Shown here: positions 42,572 to 52,162 of the stretch, one piece after another
How positions within the stretch are numbered: the stretch's first letter is position 1
Layout: each line of letters opens with the position of its first letter
NCBI GenBank assembly: GCA_963765815.1
Contig: CAVXXT010000007.1
Coordinates: 372,001 to 436,000, forward strand
Length of the DNA stretch: 64,000 bases
Direction of reading: 5' to 3'
From: DATLNF01 sp963765815
Lineage (GTDB): Bacteria > Actinomycetota > Actinomycetes > BP-191
Notes under the pieces: model-generated
Databases searched by the model: none
What the model was told of the DNA's origin: nothing
Seen by the model: the letters and a program-made list of their open reading frames with translations, nothing else
Position numbers and translations under genes: made by a program

Positions 42572-44086
42572 TTACTCCGGGCGCACCAGCGGAAAGAGGA
42601 TCACGTCGCGAATGCCGGCCACTCCGCCGATCAGCATGACGAGCCGGTCGACGCCCATGCCCATCCCGCCGGCCGGGGGCATCCCGTGCTCCAGCGCGCG
42701 GAGGAAGTCCTCGTCGAGCGCCATCGCCTCGGCGTCGCCCTTCGCCGCGAGCGCGGCCTGCTCGACCAGGCGGCGGCGCTGCTCGACCGGGTCGACCAGC
42801 TCGCTGTACGCCGTGCCGAGCTCGCGGCCGTTGACGATCAGGTCCCACGACTCGGTCAGGCGCGGCTCGGAGCGGTGCTGGCGGGTGAGCGGGCGGACCT
42901 CGACCGGGTAGTCGCGCACGAAGGTGGGCGCGCGCAGCGTGTGCTCGACCAGCTTCTCGAACAGCTCGAGCACGATCGCCCCGGCAGACCACTTCGGGTC
43001 GAGCTCTACCCCCGTGCGCGCGGCGTGCGTGATCAGCGCCTCGCGCGGGGTGTCGACGGTGACTTCCTCGCCGAGCGCCTCGGAGACGGCGGCGTGCAGG
43101 GTGACCTCGCGCCAGTCGCCCGCCAGGTCGAGCGCCGAGCCGTCGGGGAGGGTGACCTCGGAGCCGCCGGTGGCGGTCAGGCAGGCGGCCTGGACCAGCT
43201 CGCGGGTCAATATCGCCATCGAGTTGTAGTCGCCGTACGCCTGATATGCCTCGAGCATCGTGAACTCGGGGTTGTGGCTGGAATCGGCGCCCTCGTTGCG
43301 GAAGTTGCGGTTGATCTCGAAGACCCGCTCGACGCCGCCGACGAGCAGCCGCTTCAAATACAGCTCGGGCGCAATTCGCAGGTAGAGGTTGATGTCGAGC
43401 GCGTTCATGTGAGTGACGAAAGGCCGGGCCGCTGCGCCGCCGTGGATGACCTGCAGCATCGGCGTCTCGACCTCGAGGTAGCCGCGCTCGGTCAGCTCGT
43501 CGCGGAGGCTTCGTACGACGGCGCTGCGGACGGCCAGCACGCGGCGGGCGTCCGGGTTGACCACAAGGTCGACGTACCGCTGGCGCACCCGCGACTCGGT
43601 GTCCATGCCGTGCCACTGGCTGGGCAGCGGACGCAGCGCCTTGCTGGTGATCGCCCACGACTCGGCCATCACCGACAGCTCGCCGCGCCGGCTGCTGATG
43701 ACCTCGCCCTCTATGCCGACGTGGTCCCCCAGGTCGACGTCGTGCTGCCACGCCTCGAGACGCTCCTCACCGAGCCGGTCGAGGGAGAGCATCAGCTGGA
43801 CGTCGGCGGTGCCGTCCCGGATGACCGCGAACGCGAGCTTCCCGTGGCCGCGCCTGCTGACGACCCGTCCGGTGACGCCGACGCGATCGCCGGTCGCGGT
43901 GTCCGCGACGAGGCCGTCGTACCGGTCGCGCAGCTCGGCGATCGACATCGTCCGGTCGAACCCGACCGGGTAGCAGTCGACACCGGCGGCCTGCATCCGC
44001 TCGAGCTTCTCCCGCCGGATCCGCATCTGCTCCGGCAGCGACTCGCTGTCGTCAGTCGGGTCGGGAGATGTCGGCTGGTCGCTCAC
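42572..44086 (-). CDS. lysS: Lysyl-tRNA synthetase, class II
   Basis: LysS (504 residues): OB-fold anticodon-binding domain (residues 55-160, GRVVSRRGHGKLAFAVIRDG), then class II motifs: VETPMLQVIHGGAAARPF (motif 1), FRNEGADSSHNPEFTMLEAY (motif 2) and GMGMGVDRLVML (motif 3). It charges tRNA-Lys. The GTG at 44086 starts SDQPTSP; upstream in-frame sequence is antisense to coaX. coaX lies upstream with a 29-bp gap. Confidence 0.96.
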   Translation of the reverse strand: MSDQPTSPDPTDDSESLPEQMRIRREKLERMQAAGVDCYPVGFDRTMSIAELRDRYDGLVADTATGDRVGVTGRVVSRRGHGKLAFAVIRDGTADVQLMLSLDRLGEERLEAWQHDVDLGDHVGIEGEVISSRRGELSVMAESWAITSKALRPLPSQWHGMDTESRVRQRYVDLVVNPDARRVLAVRSAVVRSLRDELTERGYLEVETPMLQVIHGGAAARPFVTHMNALDINLYLRIAPELYLKRLLVGGVERVFEINRNFRNEGADSSHNPEFTMLEAYQAYGDYNSMAILTRELVQAACLTATGGSEVTLPDGSALDLAGDWREVTLHAAVSEALGEEVTVDTPREALITHAARTGVELDPKWSAGAIVLELFEKLVEHTLRAPTFVRDYPVEVRPLTRQHRSEPRLTESWDLIVNGRELGTAYSELVDPVEQRRRLVEQAALAAKGDAEAMALDEDFLRALEHGMPPAGGMGMGVDRLVMLIGGVAGIRDVILFPLVRPE

Positions 44087-44115
44087 GAAGGGGAACCTAC
44101 CGGCGAACGGCGGGG

Positions 44116-44889
44116 TCAGTCGCTCGCGTTCTTCTCGTAGACCAGGCGCAGGCCGACCAGGGTGAGCCAGGGCTCGTGGACGTCGACGTAGGTGCACTCG
44201 CTGATGATCAGGGGGGCGAGGCCGCCGGTGGCGATGACCTTCGCGGGCTGGCCGAGCTCCTTGATCATCCGCTCGAGGATGCCGTCGATCTGGCCGGCGA
44301 AGCCGTAGAGGATGCCGGACTGCAGGCACTCGACGGTGTTCTTGCCGATGACCGACCGCGGCCGGGCGATCTCGACCTTGCGCAGCTGCGCGCCGCGTGA
44401 CGCCAGCGCGTCGATGCTGATCTCGACGCCCGGCGCGAGCGCGCCGCCGATGAACTCTCCGCGCTCGCTGACGACGTCGAAGTTCGTCGACGTGCCGAAG
44501 TCGACGACGATCGCCGGCCCGCCGTAGAGGTGGAACGCGGCGAGGGAGTTGACGATGCGGTCGGCACCGACCTCCTTCGGGTTGTCGGTGAGGATCGGCA
44601 CCCCGGTCTTCACGCCCGGCTCGACGATCACGGTGTGCTGGCGGAAGTAGCGCGCGGCCATCTCGCGCAGCGAGTGCGTCAGCGCCGGGACGACCGAGGC
44701 GACTGCGACGCCTTCGATCTCGGTGTCGATGTCGGTGCCGCGCAGGGCGAGGAACCCCTGCAGCGTCAGCGCGAGCTCGTCCGCCGTACGGCGCGCGTCG
44801 GTGCCGACCCGCCAGTGGTCGACCAGCTCCTCGCCGTCGAAGACGCCGATGACGGTCTGGGTGTTGCCGACGTCGATGGTCAGCAGCAT
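44116..44889 (-). CDS. coaX: Type III pantothenate kinase
   Basis: CoaX (257 residues), the first enzyme of CoA synthesis in this family. TIDVGNTQTVIGVFDG carries the phosphate-binding loop and catalytic Asp, KEVGADRIVNSLAAF and VVDFGTSTNFDVV follow, and the K/R-less type III fold is evident. It lies in the NAD-pantothenate-CoA cluster, 4 bp after nadC. Confidence 0.95.
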   Translation of the reverse strand: MLLTIDVGNTQTVIGVFDGEELVDHWRVGTDARRTADELALTLQGFLALRGTDIDTEIEGVAVASVVPALTHSLREMAARYFRQHTVIVEPGVKTGVPILTDNPKEVGADRIVNSLAAFHLYGGPAIVVDFGTSTNFDVVSERGEFIGGALAPGVEISIDALASRGAQLRKVEIARPRSVIGKNTVECLQSGILYGFAGQIDGILERMIKELGQPAKVIATGGLAPLIISECTYVDVHEPWLTLVGLRLVYEKNASD

Positions 44890-44893
44890 CTCG

Positions 44894-45781
44894 TCAGTCT
44901 CCGTTCACGGGGCGCAGGTCGAAGCCGAGGTCGAGCACCGGCGCGGAGTGGGTGAGCGCGCCGACGGAGAGGAAGTCGACGCCGGTCTCGGCGACGGCAC
45001 GGGCGCGGTCGAGCGAGAGCCCGCCGCTCGCCTCGAGCTTGGCGCGGCCGGCCGCGACGCGGACCGCCTCGCGCAGGTCGTCGAGGCTCATGTTGTCGAG
45101 CAGGATCAGGTCGGCGCCGGCCTCGATGACCTCGGCCACCTGCGAGACGCGGTCGCACTCCACCTCGACCGCCACGTCGGGGAACATCTCCCGCACCGCG
45201 CGGTACGCCGCCACGACTCCACCGGCGGCGACGACGTGGTTGTCCTTCACCATCGCCGCGTCGGACAGGCCCATCCGGAAGCCGCTGCCGCCCCCGCAGC
45301 GGACGGCGTACTTCTCCAGCACGCGCAGCCCGGGCGTCGTCTTGCGGGTGTCGAGGATCTGCGCGCCGGTGCCGGCGACCTCGTCGACCCATCGGCGGGT
45401 CTGCGTGGCGATGCCGGAGAGGTGGCACGCGATGTTCAGCGCGCTGCGCTCTGCGGTGAGCAGAGTGCGGGTCGGGCCGGTCGCGGTGAGCACCACGTCG
45501 CCCGGCTCGACCGCGTCGCCGTCTCTCTTGCGCAGCTCGACGTCGACGTCGCCCGCGACCGCGAACACCGCGGCCGCGACCGGCAGCCCGGCGACCACGC
45601 CGCGCGCGCGGGCGGCGATGTCCGCGACGCCGCGCTGGTCCGCCGGGATGGTCGCGACGCTGGTGACGTCGACGCCGCCGAGCAGGTCCTCGTCGAGGGT
45701 CCGCTTGGCGAAGTGCGCGATCCGCTTCGGGTCGAGGCCGGCCTCGGTCAGCGCGTCGGCGATCGCGTCGGGCAGGCTCAT
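44894..45781 (-). CDS. nadC: Nicotinate-nucleotide diphosphorylase (carboxylating)
   Basis: NadC (295 residues), a quinolinate phosphoribosyltransferase. ILDTRKTTPGLRVLEKYAVR carries the substrate-binding Arg/Lys set, followed by MVKDNHVVAAGGV, VEVECDRVSQV, and ASGGLSLDRARAVAETGVD. It converts quinolinate and PRPP to NaMN. The ATG at 45781 overlaps the nadB stop by 4 bp. Confidence 0.96.
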   Translation of the reverse strand: MSLPDAIADALTEAGLDPKRIAHFAKRTLDEDLLGGVDVTSVATIPADQRGVADIAARARGVVAGLPVAAAVFAVAGDVDVELRKRDGDAVEPGDVVLTATGPTRTLLTAERSALNIACHLSGIATQTRRWVDEVAGTGAQILDTRKTTPGLRVLEKYAVRCGGGSGFRMGLSDAAMVKDNHVVAAGGVVAAYRAVREMFPDVAVEVECDRVSQVAEVIEAGADLILLDNMSLDDLREAVRVAAGRAKLEASGGLSLDRARAVAETGVDFLSVGALTHSAPVLDLGFDLRPVNGD

Positions 45782-47415
45782 CGCGCGGCCAGCGGCTGGA
45801 ACTCGGTGGTCAGGTGCCCGCTGCCGTCGAGCCGGATGGCGATGTGGCCGAGCCACTCGTCGCGCGCGTCGGGGAAGTCTTCGCGCCAGTGGCCGCCACG
45901 GGTCTCCTCGCGCAGCTGCGCGGCGTGCACCAGCGCGGTGCCGACGGCGTGCAGGTTGGTCGCCTCCCACGCGGCCGGCCCGACCTCGACGCCATCCCCA
46001 CGATCGTCGATGGCCGACAGCGCCTTCGCGGTCGACGCGAGCGACTCGGCGCTCCGCAGCACACCGGCACCCGCCGTCATCGTGCGCGCAATGGTGTCGC
46101 GGTCGCTCGAGTCGACGAGGCCGACGGTGGCCGGTACGTCGACCGCCGGGGCGGCGGGCGGCAGGTCGCGCTCGAGGACGTCGCAGATCCGCTCGGCGAA
46201 GACGAGGCCTTCGAGCAGGCTGTTGCTGGCCAGCCGGTTGGCGCCGTGCACGCCGGTGCAGGCGACCTCGCCGCAGGCGAAGAGCCCGGGGATCGACGTG
46301 CGCCCGTCGAGGTCGGTGCGCACGCCGCCGCTCGCGTAGTGCGCAGCGGGCGAGACCGGGATCAGGTCGTGCACCGGGTCGATGCCGGCCTCGCGGCAGC
46401 GGGCCACGATGGTCGGGAAGTGGTGCTGCAGCTTGTCCTCGCCGAGACCGCGCGCGTCGAGGTAGAGGTGGTCGACGCCTTGCTGCGTCATCAGCCGGCT
46501 CATCGCCTTGGCGACGACGTCACGCGGCGCAAGGTCACCGAGCGGGTGCACGCCGTCCATGACGCGTACGCCGGCCGCGTCGACCAGCACCGCGCCCTCG
46601 CCGCGCATCGCCTCGGTGATCAGCGGCTGCTGGCCGCCGACGGCGTCGTCGAGGTGCAGCGCGGTGGGGTGGAACTGCACGAACTCCAGGTCGGTGACAA
46701 CCGCACCGGCGCGCAGCGCCAGTGCGAGCCCGTCGCCGGTAGAGACCGGCGGGTTGGTGGTCGACGCGAACACCTGGCCCATGCCGCCGGTCGCGAGGAT
46801 CACCGCGCGCGCCATCGCCGCGCCGACGCCGTCGGTCGTGCCCTCGCCGAGGACGTGCAGGGTGAGCCCCGCGGTCGCGCCGTCGGCGGTGCGCAGCAGG
46901 TCGAGGACCAGCGCATGCTCGATCAGCTCGATCTCCGGCGCCAGGCGCACCGCGTCGACCAGCGCGCGCTCGATCTCGGCGCCGGTCGCGTCAGCGGCGT
47001 GGATGACGCGGGACTTCAGGTGCCCGCCCTCGCGGGTCATCGCGAGCTCGCCGTCCTGCATGTCGAACTGCGCGCCGAGCGCGATCAGCTCGCGCACCCG
47101 GCCGGGTCCTTCGGTGACCAGCACCTCGACAGCGACCGGGTCGCACAGGCCGGCGCCGGCGACGAGCGTGTCCTCGAGGTGCTCGCGCGGCGAGTCGAGC
47201 GGGGACAGCGCCGCGGCGATGCCGCCCTGCGCCCACGCGGTCGCGCCGTGGTTGACGAGCGACTTGGTGACGAGCAGCACGCGACCCGCGCGCCGGGCCG
47301 CGAGCGCGGCGGTCAGCCCGGCGATGCCGGAGCCGACCACGATGACGTCCGCCGTGCGCGTCCAGCCGGCCGGCGGCGCGGCCAGTCGGGTGGGCAGCGC
47401 CGGCGTACCGGTCAC
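45778..47415 (-). CDS. nadB: L-aspartate oxidase
   Basis: NadB (545 residues), an FAD enzyme of de novo NAD synthesis. VVGSGIAGLTAALAA binds FAD; HGATAWAQGGIAA, REGGHLKSRVIHAADATG and MRGEGAVLVDAAG line the active site; and GEVACTGVHGANRLASNSLL near residue 360 is typical. It turns aspartate to iminoaspartate. The GTG at 47415 overlaps the panD stop; the longer frame to 47877 is a shadow of panD. Confidence 0.96.
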   Translation of the reverse strand: MTGTPALPTRLAAPPAGWTRTADVIVVGSGIAGLTAALAARRAGRVLLVTKSLVNHGATAWAQGGIAAALSPLDSPREHLEDTLVAGAGLCDPVAVEVLVTEGPGRVRELIALGAQFDMQDGELAMTREGGHLKSRVIHAADATGAEIERALVDAVRLAPEIELIEHALVLDLLRTADGATAGLTLHVLGEGTTDGVGAAMARAVILATGGMGQVFASTTNPPVSTGDGLALALRAGAVVTDLEFVQFHPTALHLDDAVGGQQPLITEAMRGEGAVLVDAAGVRVMDGVHPLGDLAPRDVVAKAMSRLMTQQGVDHLYLDARGLGEDKLQHHFPTIVARCREAGIDPVHDLIPVSPAAHYASGGVRTDLDGRTSIPGLFACGEVACTGVHGANRLASNSLLEGLVFAERICDVLERDLPPAAPAVDVPATVGLVDSSDRDTIARTMTAGAGVLRSAESLASTAKALSAIDDRGDGVEVGPAAWEATNLHAVGTALVHAAQLREETRGGHWREDFPDARDEWLGHIAIRLDGSGHLTTEFQPLAAR

Positions 47416-47867
47416 TGGGTCTTGGAGGAGAGCGTGTCGCCGCGGACCAGGTGGCGGTCGGGCACCTCGACCAGGTCGTCGAGATCGGTCGGCAGCGCAT
47501 CGGCCGCGTCGACGCTGGTGCCGGCGATCCGGTTGGCCGAGTCGACGAACACCACCCGCGGGACCAGCTCGCGGGCCTCGGCGTCGTCGACCGTGCAGTA
47601 GCTGATGATGATGACGAGGTCGCCCTCGTGCACCAGCCGGGCGGCCGCGCCGTTGATGCCGATGACGCCGGAGCCCCGCGGCCCGGCGATCGTGTAGGTC
47701 TCCAGCCGGGCGCCGTTGGTGACGTCGACGATGCTGACCTTCTCGCCGGGCAGCAGGTCGGCCGCGTCGAGCAGGTCGGCGTCGATGGTCACCGATCCCA
47801 CGTAGTGCAGGTCGGCCTGGGTCACCGTGGCGCGGTGGATCTTGCTCTTGAGCATGGTGCGTTGCAT
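47412..47867 (-). CDS. panD: Aspartate 1-decarboxylase
   Basis: PanD (151 residues) makes beta-alanine. It is a self-processing pyruvoyl enzyme: cleavage is expected at Gly-Ser in LHYVGSVTID (residues 24-25), leaving a pyruvoyl group on the beta chain. LVHEGDLVIIISYC is also typical. It is slightly long at the C-terminus because of an acidic tail of about 15 residues. It lies 6 bp after panC. Confidence 0.96.
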   Translation of the reverse strand: MQRTMLKSKIHRATVTQADLHYVGSVTIDADLLDAADLLPGEKVSIVDVTNGARLETYTIAGPRGSGVIGINGAAARLVHEGDLVIIISYCTVDDAEARELVPRVVFVDSANRIAGTSVDAADALPTDLDDLVEVPDRHLVRGDTLSSKTQ

Positions 47868-47873
47868 AACGGG

Positions 47874-48764
47874 TCACGGCTCCTTGTGAGTACGTGCCAT
47901 CTCGGCAGCTGTGCTGCTGCCGACGATCATCTCAACGTTGTCGATCAGGCGGGTAGTCCCGACCCACGCGGCGATCGCGAGGAGTCCCGGCCCGCCGTCG
48001 GTCAGCGCGTCCAGGTCGAACGGGTCCACCAGCTCCAGGTAGTCCAGGCGCACGGCGTCGCCGGCGTCGTCGACCACCTGCTGCGCGGCACGGCGTACCG
48101 CATCAGGTCCTTCATCGGCAGCCGCGGCCCCGGCCTGCAGCGCCCGGCTCAGCGCCAGCGCATGCTGCCGCTCCTCAGCCGACAGGTAGGCGTTGCGGCT
48201 GGACAGCGCCAGGCCGTCGTCCTCCCGAACGGTCGGCACGCCGACGACGTCGACCGGGTAGTCGAGGTCGTAGACCATCCGCCGGATCAGCGCGAGCTGC
48301 TGCGCGTCCTTCTCGCCGAAGAGCGCCACGTCGGCGCGCACCATGTGCAGCAGCTTGGCGACCACGGTGAGCACGCCGTCGAAGTGGCCGGGCCGCGACG
48401 CGCCGCACAGTCGCTCGCCGAGGGTGCCCGCGCTGACCGTGACGCGCGGCTCCTCCGGGTAGATGACCTGCGCCGACGGCGCGAAGACGACGTCGACGTC
48501 CTCGCGGCCGCAGAGGTCGAGGTCCTTCACCAGCTGCCGCGGGTAGCGGTCGAGGTCCTCGGTCGGCCCGAACTGCAGCGGGTTGACGAAGATCGTGACG
48601 ACGACGACGTCGGTCTCGTCATGCGCCGCGCGGATCAGCGCGGCGTGGCCGGCGTGCAGCGCGCCCATCGTCATCACCACGCCGATGGACTTGCGGCGCG
48701 CGCGGAAGTCGTCGACGAGGACCTCGAGCTCCTCGATCGTCTTGGCGACGGCAGGCAGCTTCAC
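47874..48764 (-). CDS. panC: Pantothenate synthetase
   Basis: PanC (296 residues) joins pantoate and beta-alanine with ATP. MTMGALHAGHAALI is the HIGH-type motif, VVTIFVNPLQFGP and VFAPSAQVIYP follow, and KDAQQLALIRRM and SSRNAYLS (KMSKS-like) complete it. The GTG at 48764 overlaps the stop of the DUF2520 gene (GTGA). Confidence 0.96.
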   Translation of the reverse strand: MKLPAVAKTIEELEVLVDDFRARRKSIGVVMTMGALHAGHAALIRAAHDETDVVVVTIFVNPLQFGPTEDLDRYPRQLVKDLDLCGREDVDVVFAPSAQVIYPEEPRVTVSAGTLGERLCGASRPGHFDGVLTVVAKLLHMVRADVALFGEKDAQQLALIRRMVYDLDYPVDVVGVPTVREDDGLALSSRNAYLSAEERQHALALSRALQAGAAAADEGPDAVRRAAQQVVDDAGDAVRLDYLELVDPFDLDALTDGGPGLLAIAAWVGTTRLIDNVEMIVGSSTAAEMARTHKEP

Positions 48765-49672
48765 GAGCCGGTCTCCGCTCTCGGCGTGGCCAGCACCTCG
48801 AGCAGCTTCTCCGCGGCGACCGCGTCGAGGCGGCCGCTCTGCAGCGCGCGGTCGGCGGTGAGCCGGGCGAGCGCGACGTACGCCGGGACGACCTCGGGCG
48901 CATGCTCGGCCAGCGCGCGCAGGTGCGCCGCGACAGTGCCCGCGTCGCCGCGGGCGACCGGGCCGGTCAGGCCGGCGTCGCCGTACCGGGTGGCGTTGTC
49001 GAGGCTGGCGCCGAGCAGCGGCGCGAGGATCCGGTTGGGGTGCTCGACGCCGGCGCGGGTCAGCAGGTCGGCCGCCGTGGTGGCGAGGGTGACGACGTAG
49101 CTCGCGCCCCAGGCCAGCGCCGCGTGGTAGATCGGGCGCGCCTCCTCGGGCACCCACACCGGCTCGCCGCCGAGCTCGAGGACGATCGCCTCGCCGACGA
49201 CGCGCACGGCCGGGTCGGACGTGACGCCCCACACCGCGCCGGGCAGCCGGTCCGGGTCCTCGGGGTTGCCGGGGAACGACATCGCCGGGTGCAGCGCCAG
49301 GGCGACCGCGCCGTGGTGCGCGACGGGGGCCAGCACTGTGACGCCGTGGCGGCCGCTGGTGTGGATGACGATCTGGCCGGGGCGGAAGCAGCCCTGCGCG
49401 GCGAGCGTCTCGACCAGGTTCTCGAGGGCGTCGTCCGGGACGGTGAGCAGCACGGCGTCGGACCGGCGTACGACGTCCTCGGCGGGCAGCAGGTCGACGT
49501 CAGGCAGCATCTCCGCCGCGCGTCGTCTGGTGGCCGCCGTGCTGCCGGAGACGGCGACGATCTCGTGGCCGCGGCGCTGCAGGCCGAGGGCGAGGGCGGA
49601 GCCGACGCGGCCGAAGCCGACCACGCCCACGGCGAGGCGGGCGGGGTGCGGAGGGCTCGGGAGATCACCCAT
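48761..49672 (-). CDS. Rossmann-like/DUF2520 protein
   Basis: A 303-residue protein with an N-terminal NAD(P)-binding Rossmann domain (VGVVGFGRVGSALALG) and the C-terminal DUF2520 helical domain (ALHPAMSFPGNPE, ALAWGASYVVTLATTAADL). It resembles ketopantoate reductase and is usually linked to panC in actinobacteria, so a role as a pantothenate-pathway reductase has been suggested, unproven. It is the first gene of the pan-nad unit. Confidence 0.88.
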   Translation of the reverse strand: MGDLPSPPHPARLAVGVVGFGRVGSALALGLQRRGHEIVAVSGSTAATRRRAAEMLPDVDLLPAEDVVRRSDAVLLTVPDDALENLVETLAAQGCFRPGQIVIHTSGRHGVTVLAPVAHHGAVALALHPAMSFPGNPEDPDRLPGAVWGVTSDPAVRVVGEAIVLELGGEPVWVPEEARPIYHAALAWGASYVVTLATTAADLLTRAGVEHPNRILAPLLGASLDNATRYGDAGLTGPVARGDAGTVAAHLRALAEHAPEVVPAYVALARLTADRALQSGRLDAVAAEKLLEVLATPRAETGS

Positions 49673-49778
49673 GCGGGCGGCAGGCCTTTCCGTTCCAGTC
49701 CACGTGGGGTACCGGACGTCGTGACTTCGGCTGCTGTCAGGGTAGCCGCCCGGACGGCGTACGGCGTACTCGGTCGCC

Positions 49779-49784
49779 TAGGCT
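49779..49784 (+). promoter_or_regulatory. Candidate -10 box of the leaderless MidA-like gene
   Basis: TAGGCT, then 6 nt, then the GTG at 49791. No ribosome-binding sequence is present. Confidence 0.45.
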
Positions 49785-49790
49785 GCGCCG

Positions 49791-50837
49791 GTGACTGGGC
49801 AGACATGGCGACCGTGGCGTGAGGCGATGGCTGACGCGCTGTACGGCGAGGGCGGGTTCTACCACCGGCCCGAGGGCGGCCCAGGGCACCACTTCCGCAC
49901 GTCGAGCACGGCGTCTGCGCATTTCGCCCGCGCACTGCTACGGCTCGCCGCGCATGTCGACGCGGCGCTGGACTTCCCGGACGTCTTCACGGTGGTCGAG
50001 GTCGCGGCGGCGCGGGGGGCGCTGCTGACGGCGATGGCGGCGTACGCCGACGAGGAGGCGCCACAGCTGGCGCCGCGGCTGCGGCTCGTGGGGATCGAGA
50101 CGGCCGCGCGTCCGCGTGACCTGGACCCGCGGGTGGAGTGGGTCGGTGACGACGAGGCCGTCGTACCGCGGCCGGTCGGCCTGCTCATCGCCAACGAGTG
50201 GCTCGACAACGTGGTGGTCGACGTCGTGGAGCAGACCTCGTCGGGAGCGCGGGTGGTCGAGGTTTCGGTCTCCGGGGAGGAGCGGCTCGGCGAGCCGGTC
50301 GACGTCGAGCAGCAGCGGTGGCTCGACGACTGGTGGCCGCTGTGCGACGACGGCGAGCGGGCCGAGATCGGGGTGTGGCGCGACGCGGCGTGGCTCCGGG
50401 CGATCGCGCGGCTCGAGCGCGGGGTCGCGGTCTGCGTCGACTACGCGCACGTGCTGGCCGAGCGGGAGGCCGGTCTGCTGGCCGCCGGGACTCTCACCGG
50501 CTATCGCGACGGGCGGCAGGTGCCGCCGGTGCCGGACGGGACCTGCGACCTGACCGCGCACGTGGCGATCGACGCGGTGGTGGGGGCGGGGATCCTCGGC
50601 GGCGCGACCTCGACGCTGCTGACCGACCAGCGGACGGCGCTGCGGGCCCTCGGCGTACGCGGGGCCCGTCCCGGGGTCGAGATGGCCCGGTCGGACCCGC
50701 GCGGCTACCTGCTGGCGCTGGCCGCGGCCGGGCAGGAGGCCGAGCTGATCGCGCCGGACGGGCTGGGCGACTTCCGGTGGCTCGTGCAGGGCGTGGGGGT
50801 CGACGTACCGGCCGTGCTCACTGTGCCGGACCCGTGA
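49791..50837 (+). CDS. MidA/NDUFAF7-family SAM-dependent methyltransferase
   Basis: A 348-residue member of the DUF185/MidA family: YGEGGFYHRPEGGPGHHFRT at the N-terminus, VVEVAAARGALLTAM (SAM-binding motif I), LIANEWLDNVVVDVV (acidic loop) and CVDYAHVLAER. Mitochondrial NDUFAF7 dimethylates an Arg of the complex I subunit NDUFS2; this gene sits 82 bp upstream of nuoD, the NDUFS2 homologue, on the same strand. Its product probably methylates that NuoD. The GTG at 49791 was chosen because of the preceding TAGGCT. Confidence 0.85.
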   Translation: MTGQTWRPWREAMADALYGEGGFYHRPEGGPGHHFRTSSTASAHFARALLRLAAHVDAALDFPDVFTVVEVAAARGALLTAMAAYADEEAPQLAPRLRLVGIETAARPRDLDPRVEWVGDDEAVVPRPVGLLIANEWLDNVVVDVVEQTSSGARVVEVSVSGEERLGEPVDVEQQRWLDDWWPLCDDGERAEIGVWRDAAWLRAIARLERGVAVCVDYAHVLAEREAGLLAAGTLTGYRDGRQVPPVPDGTCDLTAHVAIDAVVGAGILGGATSTLLTDQRTALRALGVRGARPGVEMARSDPRGYLLALAAAGQEAELIAPDGLGDFRWLVQGVGVDVPAVLTVPDP

Positions 50838-50919
50838 CTCGCCCCTGGTTTCGCGGCGACGGGCGGTCTCATGGGACGATGCGCGGGACCGCGTCGCACC
50901 GCTCGAACCCGAGGATCTG

Positions 50920-52093
50920 ATGGTCGACACCACGTTGTCCGGACCGGCTCGCCCCCTCGTCACGACCGAGGTCGGGATGGGCATCGGCGCGCGCGAGCTC
51001 GTCACCGCCGACATGGTCCTGAACATCGGGCCGCAGCACCCGTCGACCCACGGCGTGCTCCGCCTCGCCCTCACCATCGACGGCGAGAAGATCGTCTCCG
51101 CCGAGCCGATCATCGGCTACATGCACCGCGGCGCGGAGAAGCTGTTCGAGGCCCGCGACTACCGGCAGATCATCATGCTGGCCAACCGGCACGACTGGCT
51201 GTCGTCGTTCGCCAACGAGCTCGGCGTGGTCATCGCGGTCGAGCGGATGATGGGGCTCGAGACGCCCGAGCGCGCGCTGTGGATCCGCACGCTGATGGCC
51301 GAGCTCACCCGGATCCTCAACCACCTGATGTTCCTGGGGTCCTACCCGATCGAGCTGGGCGCCATCACGCCGATGTTCTACGCGTTCCGCGAGCGCGAGG
51401 CCCTGCAGCGCGTGATGGAAGAGGTCTCCGGCGGGCGGCTGCACTTCATGTTCAACCGGGTCGGCGGCCTCAAGGAGGACCTACCGGCCGGCTGGAAGGA
51501 TCGCTGCCGCGAGGTCATCCATGCCGTACGCGGTCGCATGTCGCGAGATCGACAACCTGCTGCACACCAACGAGATCTTCCTCGAGCGCACCGTCGGCGT
51601 CGGCGTGCTGTCGCCGGCCGCCGTACTCGACTACGGCGTCACCGGTCCGATCGCGCGCGCCTCGGGCGTCGACTTCGACCTGCGCCGCGACGAGCCGTAC
51701 CTCAAGTACAGCGAGGTGGCCTTCGACGTCGTCACCCGTGACGCGGGCGACTGCTTCGCGCGGTTCGAGGTCCTGCTCGAGCAGGTCTACCAGTCGTTGA
51801 ACATCGCCGAGCAGTGCCTCGACCGGATCCCCGGCGGACCGGTCAACGTGAAGCTGCCGAAGGTCGTGAAGGCGCCCGAGGGCCACACCTACGCCTGGAC
51901 CGAGAACCCGCTCGGCATCAACGGCTACTACCTGGTCTCGCGCGGTGAGAAGACGCCGTGGCGGATGAAGCTGCGCTCGGCGTCGTTCAACAACATCCAC
52001 GCGCTCTCGCACCTGCTGCCCGGCACGCTGCTGCCGGACCTGGTCGCGATCATGGGCTCGATGTTCTTCGTCGTCGGCGACGTCGACAAGTAG
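50920..52093 (+). CDS. nuoD: NADH-quinone oxidoreductase subunit D (stand-alone), with one frameshift
   Basis: A NuoD/NDUFS2-like protein of about 390 residues after correction: NIGPQHPSTHGVLRL, IIGYMHRGAEKLFEARDYRQ (the Arg in HRGAEK is the site methylated in mitochondrial NDUFS2, as I recall), RILNHLMFLGS and HFMFNRVGGLKEDLP in the first frame; EIDNLLHTNEIFLERTVGVG to the end in the second. One extra base lies within 51541-51544. No other nuo gene is near, so it is a second copy or a detached subunit, like the NuoD2 copy I recall from Streptomyces. Confidence 0.88.
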
Positions 52094-52108
52094 CGCGCTC
52101 CACCCCTG

Positions 52109-52162
52109 CCGAACTTTGCGGCAAGCTGAGCCTGGGACCGGCCGAATCGCCTCAAAGTTCGG
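52109..52162. repeat. 54-bp hairpin element, copy A
   Basis: The ends CCGAACTTT and AAAGTTCGG are perfect inverted repeats. The whole element matches copy B (53150-53203) at 52 of 54 positions. The right arm encodes the last residues and the stop of the minus-strand gene that follows. It probably terminates that gene and faces nuoD from the other side. Confidence 0.75.
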
